DNA of 64,000 nucleotides from Methylotenera sp. (GTDB lineage: Bacteria; Pseudomonadota; Gammaproteobacteria; Burkholderiales; Methylophilaceae). The notes under the pieces are model-generated. The model saw only the letters and a list, made by a program, of their open reading frames with translations. It searched no databases and was not told where the DNA came from. The first letter of the stretch is position 1; each line of letters begins with the position of its first letter. Below, piece after piece: positions 31,401-41,410 of this stretch. Position numbers and translations under genes: made by a program. Where the stretch lies: assembly GCA_002928535.1 (NCBI GenBank), contig PERG01000008.1, positions 1-64,000 on the forward strand, given 5' to 3'.

Positions 31401-32702
31401 GTGCAAGATATTCGCTGGAATGCCTTTTGGCTTTGCTTCATCCTTCTTATCATAAGTCTGATCACATGGGCCAGTAGTGATGCCATTACTGCCTTGCTGG
31501 TATTCACTTCAGGCTTGCTGGTTTACTTACTGAATCATATCTATTGGATCTATAAGCTTAATCTTTGGTTAAAAAAACCCATCCTTAACCAAGTGCCCCA
31601 TGGCCGGGGAATCTGGGAAGATATCTTTGCATCCCTATACCAGCTTCACCGTCAACATTCCCGCAATCAAACACAATTAAGTTCTGCACTGGGACGTTTT
31701 CGCCACGCCGCCAGCGCACTGCCAGATGGCGTAGTTGTGCTGAATAGTGTCAATGAAATTGAATGGTGTAACCGGCCTGCTGAAACCAAGCTAGGCCTAA
31801 ACCTGAAAAAAGACGAGAATCAACCCATCAGTTACTTGATTCGCCAGAGTGATTTCATCAATTATTTACAAGCGCAGGATTATTCAGAACCTATTAAGCT
31901 GTATTCAGCGGCTCACCCAGATATGACCTTGGAAATTCAGTTAATACCGTTTGGAACCAAACAAAAACTTTTAATTTGTCGTGATGTGACGCAAAAAGAA
32001 AAAATTGATGCGATGCGCCGGGATTTTATTGCCAACGTATCGCACGAATTACGCACGCCGTTAACTGTTGTCGGTGGTTTTGTGGAAACCCTGCTGGATA
32101 TGGACGGGGCCATTCCCGAAAGCACCCGCACCTATTTTAATATGATGCAAGATCAGACGAACCGTATGCGGCGCTTGATCGAAGATTTGCTGACTTTGTC
32201 ACATATTGAAAGTAATGCACAGCCACCTGAAGACAGTGTGATTAACATGGGCAGGATGACCGCTATGCTGTTGAATGATGGCAACGCATTGAGCAAGGGT
32301 AAGCACACCCTTACACTAGAAGCTGCTCCGGACTTAGATTTGATCGGTTCTCCCGAAGAGCTGCAAAGCGCGCTGAGCAACCTCGTTAGCAATGCCATTC
32401 GCTACACACCACAAGATGGCACGATTCACATTAGCTGGAAACTACAAGCAGATGGTAGCGGGCAATTTAGCGTATCGGATAATGGTATCGGAATTGAGCA
32501 AATCCATATTGACCGCTTAACTGAACGCTTCTATCGGGTAGATCGTGGACGTAGCCGGGAAACCGGGGGTACTGGCTTGGGGCTTTCTATCGTGAAGCAC
32601 ATACTTACACGGCACCAGGCTAAACTAGTCATTACTAGCGAATTAGGTGTTGGCAGCATTTTTAGCGTAATATTTCCTAAAGTGCGCATCGTGCAAAACT
32701 AG
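31401..32702 (+). CDS. phoR: Phosphate regulon sensor histidine kinase PhoR
   Basis: A membrane histidine kinase of 433 residues. Two hydrophobic helices lie in the first 60 residues, then a PAS domain (about 95-190). HisKA follows with FIANVSHELRTPL and its phosphorylated histidine near residue 215. HATPase_c shows NAIRYTPQ, DNGIGI and GTGLGLSIVKH. The layout is that of PhoR. The start is GTG. The gene pairs with phoB, and the first pst/phoU genes are not in the window. Confidence 0.94.
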   Translation: MQDIRWNAFWLCFILLIISLITWASSDAITALLVFTSGLLVYLLNHIYWIYKLNLWLKKPILNQVPHGRGIWEDIFASLYQLHRQHSRNQTQLSSALGRFRHAASALPDGVVVLNSVNEIEWCNRPAETKLGLNLKKDENQPISYLIRQSDFINYLQAQDYSEPIKLYSAAHPDMTLEIQLIPFGTKQKLLICRDVTQKEKIDAMRRDFIANVSHELRTPLTVVGGFVETLLDMDGAIPESTRTYFNMMQDQTNRMRRLIEDLLTLSHIESNAQPPEDSVINMGRMTAMLLNDGNALSKGKHTLTLEAAPDLDLIGSPEELQSALSNLVSNAIRYTPQDGTIHISWKLQADGSGQFSVSDNGIGIEQIHIDRLTERFYRVDRGRSRETGGTGLGLSIVKHILTRHQAKLVITSELGVGSIFSVIFPKVRIVQN

Positions 32703-32711
32703 GATAAATGA

Positions 32712-33455
32712 GTGGTTAAATTCCGTAACGTCATTACAAGCTTATCTTTGCTGGCGATGTTAGCGGCATGCACCACTACCACTAGCACCAAGGTAGGCTC
32801 GGTACCCATCAAACCTATTCCTGAGCAGCAAGATCGTACAACCATAAACCAGTTGGGCAAAAGCGACTTTGATCGCATGGCTGATGTGGAAATGCGGGAA
32901 AATACCGATAGTTTGCGATTATTAATGCGCAAGCTTTATAAACGGAATCCTCAAGAATTACACAAAAGCACTTCCGACCCTGCGGAAAAAATGGTGGATT
33001 GGGTATTTGACGGCGCAGCACAACACCACTTTCAATTTGAAGCCATCAACAACCTGCAAGACACCGATGCCATTTTTCTGGCTTTTCGCAGTGATTATCA
33101 AGGCGACCGCGTGCTGCCATTTATTGTGGGTATACACACCATGCTCCTTAAAGCACACGGTAATAAAATCGACTTTTACCTGACGGATAACCTGGATCCA
33201 CAACGCATTTATAACGTTGCCAGAAACGTAGAAATTGCTGCGTGGAAACTTTCCAATGCACGTGCCCCGAATGGGGCTTTATACTTATTAACCAATGAAG
33301 TAAATGATAAAGATAGGAATCTTTCGTTCGAAAGAGAATTTGGCAAGATTATCGGTAGAACGGATCTATATGCCATTGCTTTAGCTGAGAAATCTCAACG
33401 GTTTATTTCCCGGGTAATGCAGAACCTGGCTACTGCTTTTTTCCTACCGTTCTAA
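32712..33455 (+). CDS. Putative lipoprotein of unknown function
   Basis: I do not recognise the family. An N-terminal signal ends in the lipobox LAAC at about Cys21, followed by a threonine/serine-rich stretch, so it is probably anchored in a membrane. The remaining 220 residues are soluble-looking and mixed alpha/beta. It starts at GTG, nine bases after the phoR stop. It may therefore belong to the phoBR operon and respond to phosphate, but no function can be assigned. Confidence 0.78.
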   Translation: MVKFRNVITSLSLLAMLAACTTTTSTKVGSVPIKPIPEQQDRTTINQLGKSDFDRMADVEMRENTDSLRLLMRKLYKRNPQELHKSTSDPAEKMVDWVFDGAAQHHFQFEAINNLQDTDAIFLAFRSDYQGDRVLPFIVGIHTMLLKAHGNKIDFYLTDNLDPQRIYNVARNVEIAAWKLSNARAPNGALYLLTNEVNDKDRNLSFEREFGKIIGRTDLYAIALAEKSQRFISRVMQNLATAFFLPF

Positions 33456-33543
33456 TTGTAATCATCTTAAGTTAACTCATTTCCCAAAGCAGTAAAGGCA
33501 GCAAGCCTTACGGTTCACTGCCTATTTTCGCCAATGCCACATA

Positions 33544-33960
33544 TTAGTCCACATGCGCATTGGCAGCCGTTAGCACATTCCTGTTTCTTACTGACTCGGA
33601 CGCGACGACACGGCTTAGCTCTTTACCGGATTTACTAAAGAAAATCACTGCAGGCAAAGAGGCTTTGGGTAAGGTGAGCGTTTCCATATAACCGCCTATT
33701 TTTGCTTTATCAGCCACCATTAATAATGGCGCAAATCCTTCGTTCTGTTTGATTTGCGCAAGTAACAAATAAGCTGCCTCTGCCGCAATAGGACCACGCT
33801 CGGATAGCACCAGAATTACACCTTTTTCACTTTGTGCGGCTTTACTCACAACACTGGTGTGAATATCGAAAGTAGGACTTGTTTTGGCAAGTACAGTTAA
33901 TGCACTGATTGCTAACAAAGTGCTTACTACCATTGACGTTCGTTTAGATAAGTTCTTCAT
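33544..33960 (-). CDS. Exported protein with a possible thioredoxin-like fold lacking CxxC
   Basis: A signal peptide (about residues 1-25) is followed by about 110 residues. The segment SLPAVIFFSKSGKELSRVV resembles the cis-proline strand of thioredoxin folds. There is no cysteine anywhere in the visible mature part, so redox activity is unlikely. A strong ribosome binding site (AAGGAGA) supports the ATG. Convergent to the lipoprotein gene. Function unknown. Confidence 0.62.
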   Translation of the reverse strand: MKNLSKRTSMVVSTLLAISALTVLAKTSPTFDIHTSVVSKAAQSEKGVILVLSERGPIAAEAAYLLLAQIKQNEGFAPLLMVADKAKIGGYMETLTLPKASLPAVIFFSKSGKELSRVVASESVRNRNVLTAANAHVD

Positions 33961-34260
33961 ACTGATCTCCTTAATTACAACATGGACTGCATCTGGATAT
34001 CAGCATAAGCCGTGCCAGTGACAAATTGACGACGGCTGCATGAAGCTTGTATGACAACCAAATGCTTATGAACCAATACAGTGCTTGATCTACAGGTAAT
34101 AATAGAAAATAAATTTGAAGGCTTGATGACACTAGTGATGGTTAGATTTAGTGCATGAGGAGTAAATGCATGCACTAAAAACAATTTAAGACGGCGACAC
34201 TGTTGGATGTGCAGCAATAAAAAAAGGAGCCTAAGCTCCTTTAGTTAATAACCGATTAAA
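33961..34260. other. 300-base intergenic region
   Basis: No convincing gene. It holds the ribosome binding site and presumed promoter of the leftward exported-protein gene (near 33962-33990) and a terminator at 34217-34243. An open frame of 80 codons on the minus strand (33975-34217) lacks a ribosome binding site and has unlikely composition. Confidence 0.7.
34217..34243 (-). terminator. Intrinsic terminator of the alanine-rich lipoprotein gene
   Basis: AAAGGAGC, loop CTAA, GCTCCTTT, with a T run of about eight on the minus strand. It ends the OmpA-lipoprotein unit. Confidence 0.85.
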
Positions 34261-34521
34261 TTACCTTGCGGCTTCTTTAGCATCTTCAACTGCTTGGTCT
34301 GCTGCTTCCACCGCTTCGTCAGCAGCTTCCTTAGTCGCATCAACGGCTCGCTCAGCGGCTTCTTCAGTGGCTTCCGCAGCTTCTTTTGCCGCATCTACCG
34401 TATCATCTTTCATCTTTTGAATGGACTCTGTGGTTTCAAAAGTAGTTTCATCTTTCTTTTCACAGGCACTGAATAGCAAAACCGCTAAGCTCAGTAACAA
34501 TGCTGTTGATAACTTAGTCAT
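34261..34521 (-). CDS. Small alanine/glutamate-rich lipoprotein
   Basis: A lipoprotein signal ends in FSAC at about residue 21. The mature part of about 65 residues is almost wholly helical low-complexity sequence with repeated units such as KEAAEATEEAAERAV, like late-embryogenesis or coiled-coil repeats. I chose ATG 34521, with AAGGAG six bases upstream. A longer start at 34545 adds eight residues. Co-directional with and just after the OmpA-type lipoprotein gene. A structural or stress role in the envelope is a guess. Confidence 0.7.
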   Translation of the reverse strand: MTKLSTALLLSLAVLLFSACEKKDETTFETTESIQKMKDDTVDAAKEAAEATEEAAERAVDATKEAADEAVEAADQAVEDAKEAAR

Positions 34522-34567
34522 GAGATCTCCTTTGAATCCAATCATGATTAAAATGATGTATCAATGA

Positions 34568-35233
34568 TTACTGCGGTGTGGTTGCAGGTGCAGGTTCCGC
34601 GACAAATATTTCTACACGGCGATTTTTTGCCTTGTTAGCTGCTGTATCATTTGGTACTAACGGCTCACGTGCGCCTCTACCCTCAATAGCAACGCGGCTA
34701 GAGGCGACGCCTTTGGTCGTAATATAGTTACGCACGCTTGCGGCTCGGTCCAATGATAATGGATTATTTACCGCGTCGCTACCTGTGCTGTCTGTGTGCC
34801 CGATGATGGTTACATTGCTACGTGGGTTATTAACTAAACCCGCAGCAAAGGTATCCAGCACTGTTCTGAAATTAGATTTAATATCTGCGCGGCCAACATC
34901 AAATGAAATGTCACTCGGAATATCCAGCTTCAAGCGGTTATCAGCTGTTTGCGTAACACCTACACCAGTACCGGCTGTGGCTTCTTCCATTTGTCTTTTT
35001 TGCTCTTCTTGGCGTTTGGTCCATACATTACCTGCAACTGCGCCTACACCTGCACCTACAGCTGCACCAATTGCCGCGCCTTTGCCTTTACCTGCAATCG
35101 CACCTACTACAGCACCAGCACCTGCACCAATGGCAGCACCTTTAGCCGTACCTTTTTGCGTTTCAGACATATTGGCGCAGCCCCCTAATGTAAATGCCGC
35201 CAGAATTGTCGTTATCAGAATTTTTTTATGCAT
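34568..35233 (-). CDS. OmpA-family lipoprotein with glycine zipper
   Basis: Signal peptide with lipobox LGGC at about Cys19. A glycine-zipper region (about 30-75) built of GAAIGAGAGAVVGAIAG-type repeats follows, and a peptidoglycan-binding OmpA C-terminal domain spans about 105-215. That domain has GHTDSTGSD and the LSLDRAASV and NRRVEI motifs that bind diaminopimelate. I chose ATG 35233 (AAAGG eight bases upstream). A GTG at 35242 would add three residues. Such YiaD/YfiB-like proteins link outer membrane and cell wall. Confidence 0.9.
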   Translation of the reverse strand: MHKKILITTILAAFTLGGCANMSETQKGTAKGAAIGAGAGAVVGAIAGKGKGAAIGAAVGAGVGAVAGNVWTKRQEEQKRQMEEATAGTGVGVTQTADNRLKLDIPSDISFDVGRADIKSNFRTVLDTFAAGLVNNPRSNVTIIGHTDSTGSDAVNNPLSLDRAASVRNYITTKGVASSRVAIEGRGAREPLVPNDTAANKAKNRRVEIFVAEPAPATTPQ

Positions 35234-35364
35234 ATGATTCACCTTTGATTTATCTTTATTTTTACTAGAACTTACTTAATTGAAATGTGACACTGAAAAT
35301 ATGACTGCGTGCGCTTTATAAAGTTTGATTTAAAAGGCATGCTTTGGAAAGGGTTGAAAAACAG

Positions 35365-35399
35365 GAAAAAATAGGCCACTTTAAAATGGCCTATTTTTA
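35365..35399. terminator. Strong terminator upstream of the OmpA-lipoprotein, after the FAD oxidoreductase
   Basis: AAAATAGGCCA, eight-base loop, TGGCCTATTTT, flanked by A and T runs, so it can act in both directions. It ends the leftward 1295-residue oxidoreductase gene. Confidence 0.85.
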
Positions 35400-35412
35400 A
35401 TACAAGAATAAT

Positions 35413-38400
35413 TTAGAGTAATACCTTTTCGATACCACCCTTATTAACACGGTCTACATATTCCGGCATCCAGTTCTCACCTAGAATATGCTTAGCCATT
35501 TCCACTACGATGTAGTCGGCCTCAATGCCGGTATCTTCTCCATAGCGCGCCAGACCTTGCAGGCAGCTAGGGCATGAGGTCAGTATTTTGACATTTTCCT
35601 CAGGATTACCGACGGTCAAGCCCATTTTGTTCATGCCTTTTTCCAACTCTTCCTGCTTACGCATTTTGACTTGGGTAGCAATATCCGGGCGAGCTGCCGC
35701 AAAGGTACCGCTTTCACCGCAGCAACGGTCATTCAATAGCACTTCGGTGCCCATCAATGCATTGGTAACTGCCATCGGTTTATAAGTTTTCATCGGGCTA
35801 TGGCAAGGGTCATGGTACATATAACGTGTGCCGCTAACGCCTTGTAAGCGCACATCTTTCTCCATAAGATACTCATGGATGTCCAGCAAACGACAACCCG
35901 GGAATATCTTCTCAAACTCATATTTCTGTAGCTGATCCATACAAGTTCCACAGGACACGATGACCGTTTTAATATCCAGGTAGTTAAGTGTATTCGCTAC
36001 GCGATGGAATAGCACACGGTTATCCGCCGTGATTTCCTGGCCCTTATCATGGTTACCTGCTGAAGTTTGCGGATAACCGCAGCACAGATAACCTGGTGGC
36101 AATACGGTAATCGCACCAACCTCATACAGCATGGCTTGGGTAGCTAAACCAACATTAGAGAACAAGCGCTCAGAGCCGCAACCCGGGAAATAGAATACCG
36201 CTTCAGACTCATCCGTCACTTTTTGCGGGTTACGAATCACCGGAATCATGCTGTCATCTTCCAAGCCCAGCAAAGCACGCGATGTCTTGGTCGGCATTTT
36301 CTTAGGCAATGGCCGGTTAATGAAGTGGACCACCTGTTCTTTAATTGGCGGTTTACCTACTGTTGCCGGGGGACGCGTTTTTTGCTTATTAAATAGACCG
36401 AATTTTTTTGCCAGGCTATGCGCTAAGTTTTGCGCTTTATAGCCAAACTGAATCATACCGGCACGCAGTACTTTAATGGTCGCTGGGTCTTTTACATTCA
36501 AGAACGCCATACCTAACGCGGTGCCAGGGTTAAATTGTTTCTTGCCCTGCTCTCGCAGGAAGTTACGCATCGCAATGGATACGTCACCGAAGTCAATGTC
36601 AACCGGACATGGATTCACGCACTTATGACACACCGTACAATGGTCAGCCACATCGTTGAATTCATCAAAATGCTTGATGGAAATACCGCGGCGCGTTTGT
36701 TCTTCGTACAGGAATGCTTCAATGAGTAATGAGGTACCTAAAATCTTATTGCGCGGACTATAAAGTAAATTCGCACGTGGTACATGGGTGGTACATACGG
36801 GTTTACATTTACCGCAGCGTAAGCAATCACTGATTGAATCAGCGATCTCACCGATGGCTGACTGCTCCATGATGATAGACTCCTGCTCGAGCAAGCCAAA
36901 GCTTGGCGTGTAAGCATTTTCCAAACCGGAACCTGCTAGTAGCTTGCCCTTATTAAAGTGCCCGTTCGGGTCTACCTTATTTTTGTAAGCAGTAAAAGTA
37001 TCAATGGTAGATTGATCCAGGAACTCCATTTTGGTGATGCCAATACCGTGTTCACCGGAGATCACACCGTTAAGGCCTTTTGCCAGCGCCATCACGCGTG
37101 CTACAGCGGCATGCGCAGCACCCATCATCTCGTAATCGTCTGAGTTCACAGGAATATTGGTATGCACATTACCGTCACCGGCGTGCATGTGCAAAGCGAT
37201 AAATACGCGGCCTTTTAATACCGCTTTATGAATTTCATCAAATCGATTGAGGATTTTCTGGTATTCGCGTCCGGCAAAAATATCCGCCATCGGGCGTTTT
37301 ACTTCCCGCTTCCATGAAATGCGTAAGTCATAGGATTGCACGGCACGGAATACATTCTCGTGTTCACTAAACTCATCACCGATTTCTCCCAGCGCTGATA
37401 TCGGCGCATCCAGATGCTCAAGGATAAGACTCCAGCGTGCGCGCACTCTTTGCAGCAAATCTAAGGCAATGCCCTGCTTGCTTTTTACCATGGCGGGATC
37501 CGCACGCGTGTCATCGTCATCCTGCAAAGGCAAATCGCCTTGTACAAACGTTTCCAGTGCATCTACCAATTTAAGCTTATTCAGGATAGACAGCTCAATA
37601 TTAATGCGCTCAATCCCATCAGAGTAATCACCCAAACGTGGTAAAGGAATCACCACGTCTTCGTTAATTTTGAAGGCGTTAGTATGCTTGGCGATCGCCG
37701 CGGTACGCGCACGATCCAGCCAGAACTTTTTACGCGCTTCGGCGGAAACCGCCACGAAACCTTCACCGTTACGCGCGTTACATAAGCGTACGATATGAGA
37801 AGCTGCTTCGCCTACCGCATTTTCGTCATCAGAAGCAATGTCGGCAATCAATACCATTTTCGGGCGCTGTTGTCTCGCGGCTTTGGTCGCATAACCAACC
37901 GCTTTGATGTAGCGCTCATCCATGTGCTCTAAGCCAGCCATAATAACGACCGGGTCTTTTTTGGCAGTCCCATCCAGATAGTCTTTAATCTCAACAATCG
38001 CCGGCACAGCATGGGAGACATTGCCAAAGAATTCCAAGGCAATGGTACGCACATGCTTAGGCATGCGGTGCAAAATGAAAGTTGCTGATGTAATGAGGCC
38101 GTCACAGCCTTCTTTTTGGATACCAGGCAAACCAGACAGGAATTTATCCGTTACGTCTTTGCCCAAACCGACTTTACGGAAGCTAGGGCCGGCAATTTCG
38201 AGAATCTCTGGTTCCGCCAGCAAGGTTTTCATGTCTTCTGCATAGCGGCTAATTTTAAATCGCGCCATCGGGATATCATGAATCTTGCCAAGATTATGGT
38301 CCAGACGTTCTACCTCCAGCCATTCGGCATCTGGCGTCACCATGCGCCATGAAGCCAGATTATCCAGAGCAGTACCCCACAATACGGCCTTTTTACCACC

Positions 38401-39300
38401 AGCGTTCATTGCGACATTGCCGCCAATACAAGAAGCATCAGCACTGGTTGGGTCGCATGCAAATTCCAACCCTGCATCAGAAGCGGCTTCCATGGCACGG
38501 CGAGTCACCACACCCGCGCCACATTCAATCGTCGCCACTTGCCTTGCTACGCCAGGCAACGTGCGGAATTGAACGCCAGAATGCTGGTCAAGTTTTTCGG
38601 TATTAATCACAGCAGACAGTGGCGTGAGCGGAATCGCGCCACCAGTATAACCTGTACCGCCACCACGGGGGATGACAGTAAGTCCTAGCTCGATACAAGC
38701 GCGCACTAGCGCAGCAATCTCTTTTTCAGTATCCGGATTCAATACCACGAACGGATACTCAACACGCCAGTCAGTTGCGTCGGTCACATGGGAAACACGT
38801 GCCAGACCGTCGAACTGTATATTATCTTTACGGGTAATTTTAATGAGTTTAGCAAGCGCCTTTTTCCGCAGGTTGGCCGTTTGCTTAAAATCATTTTCAA
38901 ATTGGGTAACGGCTTTACGCGCAGCCACCACTAGTTTTAGCACTTTGGCATTTGCCAAGCTATCGTTACCTGTACGCCGCTCATCAATGGCCGCAATACG
39001 ATGATGCAAGGCATCAATCAGCGCTTTGCGGCGCTTAGGATTTTCTAACAAGTCATCCTGAAGGTAGGGGTTACGCGTTACTACCCATAGATCACCCAGC
39101 ACTTCAAACAACATACGTGCAGAGCGACCAGTTTTACGCTCGCCGCGTAATTCGTTTAAAATACTCCAGATCTCTTCGCCCAGGAATCGAATAACAATTT
39201 CCCGGTCTGAAAATGATGTGTAGTTGTAAGGGATTTCGCGCAAGCGCGTGGCAGATTTTGGTTCTGCGTGCAGGAGATTGCTAGGTAAGGGTGCGTTCAT
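35413..39300 (-). CDS. DUF3683 / FAD-linked oxidase / Fe-S / CCG oxidoreductase
   Basis: A 1295-residue fusion. The DUF3683 domain (about 1-150) is followed by a FAD-binding 4 domain (about 180-340: [16 protein letters not shown]). A FAD-oxidase C domain (about 345-790) has [12 protein letters not shown] and [10 protein letters not shown]. Two 4Fe-4S clusters follow ([11 protein letters not shown] and [14 protein letters not shown]). Two CCG domains (about 1060-1260) show [24 protein letters not shown] and DRCCGESG. The build resembles D-lactate/glycolate dehydrogenases of the GlcD-GlcF type joined into one chain. Substrate is unknown, and electron delivery to quinone is inferred from family. 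No membrane segment is seen. Monocistronic. Confidence 0.88.
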   Translation of the reverse strand: MNAPLPSNLLHAEPKSATRLREIPYNYTSFSDREIVIRFLGEEIWSILNELRGERKTGRSARMLFEVLGDLWVVTRNPYLQDDLLENPKRRKALIDALHHRIAAIDERRTGNDSLANAKVLKLVVAARKAVTQFENDFKQTANLRKKALAKLIKITRKDNIQFDGLARVSHVTDATDWRVEYPFVVLNPDTEKEIAALVRACIELGLTVIPRGGGTGYTGGAIPLTPLSAVINTEKLDQHSGVQFRTLPGVARQVATIECGAGVVTRRAMEAASDAGLEFACDPTSADASCIGGNVAMNAGGKKAVLWGTALDNLASWRMVTPDAEWLEVERLDHNLGKIHDIPMARFKISRYAEDMKTLLAEPEILEIAGPSFRKVGLGKDVTDKFLSGLPGIQKEGCDGLITSATFILHRMPKHVRTIALEFFGNVSHAVPAIVEIKDYLDGTAKKDPVVIMAGLEHMDERYIKAVGYATKAARQQRPKMVLIADIASDDENAVGEAASHIVRLCNARNGEGFVAVSAEARKKFWLDRARTAAIAKHTNAFKINEDVVIPLPRLGDYSDGIERINIELSILNKLKLVDALETFVQGDLPLQDDDDTRADPAMVKSKQGIALDLLQRVRARWSLILEHLDAPISALGEIGDEFSEHENVFRAVQSYDLRISWKREVKRPMADIFAGREYQKILNRFDEIHKAVLKGRVFIALHMHAGDGNVHTNIPVNSDDYEMMGAAHAAVARVMALAKGLNGVISGEHGIGITKMEFLDQSTIDTFTAYKNKVDPNGHFNKGKLLAGSGLENAYTPSFGLLEQESIIMEQSAIGEIADSISDCLRCGKCKPVCTTHVPRANLLYSPRNKILGTSLLIEAFLYEEQTRRGISIKHFDEFNDVADHCTVCHKCVNPCPVDIDFGDVSIAMRNFLREQGKKQFNPGTALGMAFLNVKDPATIKVLRAGMIQFGYKAQNLAHSLAKKFGLFNKQKTRPPATVGKPPIKEQVVHFINRPLPKKMPTKTSRALLGLEDDSMIPVIRNPQKVTDESEAVFYFPGCGSERLFSNVGLATQAMLYEVGAITVLPPGYLCCGYPQTSAGNHDKGQEITADNRVLFHRVANTLNYLDIKTVIVSCGTCMDQLQKYEFEKIFPGCRLLDIHEYLMEKDVRLQGVSGTRYMYHDPCHSPMKTYKPMAVTNALMGTEVLLNDRCCGESGTFAAARPDIATQVKMRKQEELEKGMNKMGLTVGNPEENVKILTSCPSCLQGLARYGEDTGIEADYIVVEMAKHILGENWMPEYVDRVNKGGIEKVLL

Positions 39301-39516
39301 TTATTTTTGAATAAATAGCTTTGCTATTAAAAAAGCATTATAACATGCCGGGAACCTGCAATAAACGCCATAATCTATGTGGTTATTATCCAGTTAAGCC
39401 TAGCTAACCTAGGTTATGTATTAGGGTGTAAAACCAGTTAGCGATAGGTGTAATAGGCATAATTTTAATATCCAAAGTTCCCGGTAATCTATAAAGATTG
39501 AGTACTGCTAATATTT

Positions 39517-40017
39517 ATGAAAATTTCGTTAAAAAAATTATTGTTACCGCTTGCCATCATTTTGCTACTGACATTTCTCGGCTTCCAGTTAAATCAAAAG
39601 CCGAGCGCACCTCAAGTCACATTCACCACGCTTGAAGGCAAAAAAATAGCCATGCAGGATTTGCAAGGTAAGGTAACGCTAGTTAACTTTTGGGCAACGG
39701 ATTGCCCTGGATGTATCAAAGAAATGCCAGCGCTTATCCAAACATATCAGCAATATAAAAATAAAGGTTTTGAAATTATTGCTGTAGCCATGCCTTATGA
39801 TCCACCTGCGCAAGTATTAAATTACACCAAAATGAAAAACCTGCCCTTCCCGGTCATGCATGACGGTTTATCAGAAATCACACGCGGATTTGGTGATGTC
39901 AGCCTCACGCCCACAGCGTTCATTTATGATAAAAATGGCAAGTTATTACGGCACACCATTGGCGAACTCGACTTCCCAGCGCTACATCAATTACTCAACA
40001 AAGAGTTAGCACTCTAA
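39517..40017 (+). CDS. TlpA/ResA-like membrane-anchored thioredoxin
   Basis: A 25-residue N-terminal hydrophobic anchor puts the domain in the periplasm. The active site is CPGC (Cys63, Cys66) in ATDCPGCIKEMP, and SLTPTAF gives the cis-proline. Such proteins keep haem- or copper-binding cysteines reduced during cytochrome maturation. The stop overlaps the next start by one base (TAATG). The neighbouring hemJ fits a haem-related role, but the partner protein is not visible. Confidence 0.9.
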   Translation: MKISLKKLLLPLAIILLLTFLGFQLNQKPSAPQVTFTTLEGKKIAMQDLQGKVTLVNFWATDCPGCIKEMPALIQTYQQYKNKGFEIIAVAMPYDPPAQVLNYTKMKNLPFPVMHDGLSEITRGFGDVSLTPTAFIYDKNGKLLRHTIGELDFPALHQLLNKELAL

Positions 40018-40427
40018 TGCTTTGGATAAAAGCCTTACACATTATCTTTATCACCAGCTGGTTTGCGGGCCTGTTCTATTTGCCACGTTTATTTGTTAAT
40101 CATGCCATGGTCACTGACGAAGCCACCCAACAACGTTTGGCCCTGATGGAATATAAACTTTTTCGCTTTATGGGGCCGCTCGCTTTATTGGCACTTATAT
40201 TTGGCTTATGGCTATGGCTAGGTTATGGCATTACCGGCGGCTGGCTACATGCCAAGTTGGTGTTGGTAGGGGTATTAGTGGCTTATCACATGTACTGTGG
40301 CAAACTGATCAAAGATTTTGCACAGAGTAAAAATAGACACAGCCACGTTTGGTTCCGCTGGTTTAATGAAATTCCGGTATTGTTATTACTAATAATCGTC
40401 ATTTTAGTGGTGGTAAAGCCATTTTAA
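40017..40427 (+). CDS. hemJ: HemJ-type protoporphyrinogen IX oxidase (CopD superfamily)
   Basis: HemJ oxidises protoporphyrinogen IX to protoporphyrin IX in haem synthesis. The 136-residue polytopic protein has the family segments LHIIFITSWFAGLFYLPRLF, YRLF-like LMEYKLFRFM, WLHAKLVLVG and RWFNEIPVLLL with four helices. Conserved His (LHII), Arg and Lys (LHAKL) are present. It overlaps the upstream TlpA-like gene by one base. The family boundary with other CopD-like proteins makes the call slightly less than certain. Confidence 0.85.
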   Translation: MLWIKALHIIFITSWFAGLFYLPRLFVNHAMVTDEATQQRLALMEYKLFRFMGPLALLALIFGLWLWLGYGITGGWLHAKLVLVGVLVAYHMYCGKLIKDFAQSKNRHSHVWFRWFNEIPVLLLLIIVILVVVKPF

Positions 40428-40471
40428 TGGTAAAACCATGATTTATAAGCTTATATTTTCTAAATAAATTT

Positions 40472-41218
40472 ATGGACATCTTCAGCTCCGCTTGGCTAAT
40501 CACGATGCTCGCCAAATCCAGCAAAACGCCGCAAGGTCGTTTGCTAGGGTTATTTGATGTACTACAAGATTGGCTGAATGCACCTAATATTCATATTGAA
40601 ATCGACCAGTCAGCGAACCATAAAAAACTGGTCGCTTTTTGTATTGAACAAGCCCGTGCTTGCAAAGCTGCCAATCCTGAAATATTAGCCGAACACATTA
40701 TCCTGATCGCACGCAACGCCTTGGAACAGGCGTTAACTCACCCCAAGCCCGATAGTTTTGTGCATGCAAAAAAAGCCGCGCATGCACTGATTCTGGCACA
40801 AACGCAAAAAGAGGCATGGATTACCAAACCAATGAGTTACGGTATCGCGGCAAGTCTTTGCATCATGATTGGCATTTCTGTGATCTGGTTACCGCAGCTT
40901 TTACAAGAGCAGCAACTCACCCAGGTAGCAGCAATTGCTACGAGTGAAAAAAGCCTGGCATTAGTTACCAAGGCTGACGATAACAGTGTGACTGCTCATG
41001 ATGCGGTTAAAATGTATGCAAAATATGAACAGATGCGCAAAGGTACTTGCCAATTCCCGGAAGCGTTACAAATCCCGGACAAACATAAGGCAATCTATCT
41101 GGAGAACGTAGTTGGCGGCAAGCTACCAACTAATTTAAACAATCTTGCAATTGCTAATTTTTATTTAGAAAAAGTACGGTGTAATTTCACACCGATGCTA
41201 ATGGCCAATTCTAAGTAA
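40472..41218 (+). CDS. Hypothetical membrane protein, 248 residues
   Basis: I do not recognise the family. The N-terminal half is helical and soluble, a single hydrophobic segment spans about residues 127-147 (SYGIAASLCIMIGISVIWL), and a C-terminal region follows with three cysteines in or near KGTCQFPEAL and VRCNFTPM. It lies 44 bases after hemJ in the same direction. No strong ribosome binding site is seen. Probably a membrane protein anchored in the middle. Confidence 0.65.
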   Translation: MDIFSSAWLITMLAKSSKTPQGRLLGLFDVLQDWLNAPNIHIEIDQSANHKKLVAFCIEQARACKAANPEILAEHIILIARNALEQALTHPKPDSFVHAKKAAHALILAQTQKEAWITKPMSYGIAASLCIMIGISVIWLPQLLQEQQLTQVAAIATSEKSLALVTKADDNSVTAHDAVKMYAKYEQMRKGTCQFPEALQIPDKHKAIYLENVVGGKLPTNLNNLAIANFYLEKVRCNFTPMLMANSK

Positions 41219-41349
41219 AATACATCGAACTAAATGTATACTATATTGTATATATTTATAGTAAGTTGATATTAATACTTCTAAAAAAACATATATTAAT
41301 CAATGTTAAATATAATCAACCTACATTGTAATAAAAGTGATTTATACAG

Positions 41350-41381
41350 TTCTATATAAAATATTTGTTTTTGATATAGAA
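41350..41381. promoter_or_regulatory. Inverted repeat upstream of the TetR gene, candidate operator
   Basis: TTCTATAT and ATATAGAA, perfect 8-base arms 16 bases apart, end 29 bases before the ATG at 41411. The whole 41219-41400 stretch is very AT-rich, so a chance repeat is possible. Confidence 0.35.
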
Positions 41382-41410
41382 TATATTATCCATTAACCCA
41401 ACTGAGCGAA

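Noticed and set aside
33490-33525. Imperfect hairpin (AGGCAG / CTGCCT) between convergent genes
   Set aside because: The stem is short and no T run follows, so I could not support a terminator.
33975-34217. 80-codon open frame on the minus strand
   Set aside because: No ribosome binding site, unusual composition and it fills a gap with a terminator; probably chance.
34785-35237. 150-codon frame opposite the OmpA-type lipoprotein gene
   Set aside because: It is the antisense of the glycine-zipper region, giving alanine/proline-rich nonsense; the minus-strand gene is clear.
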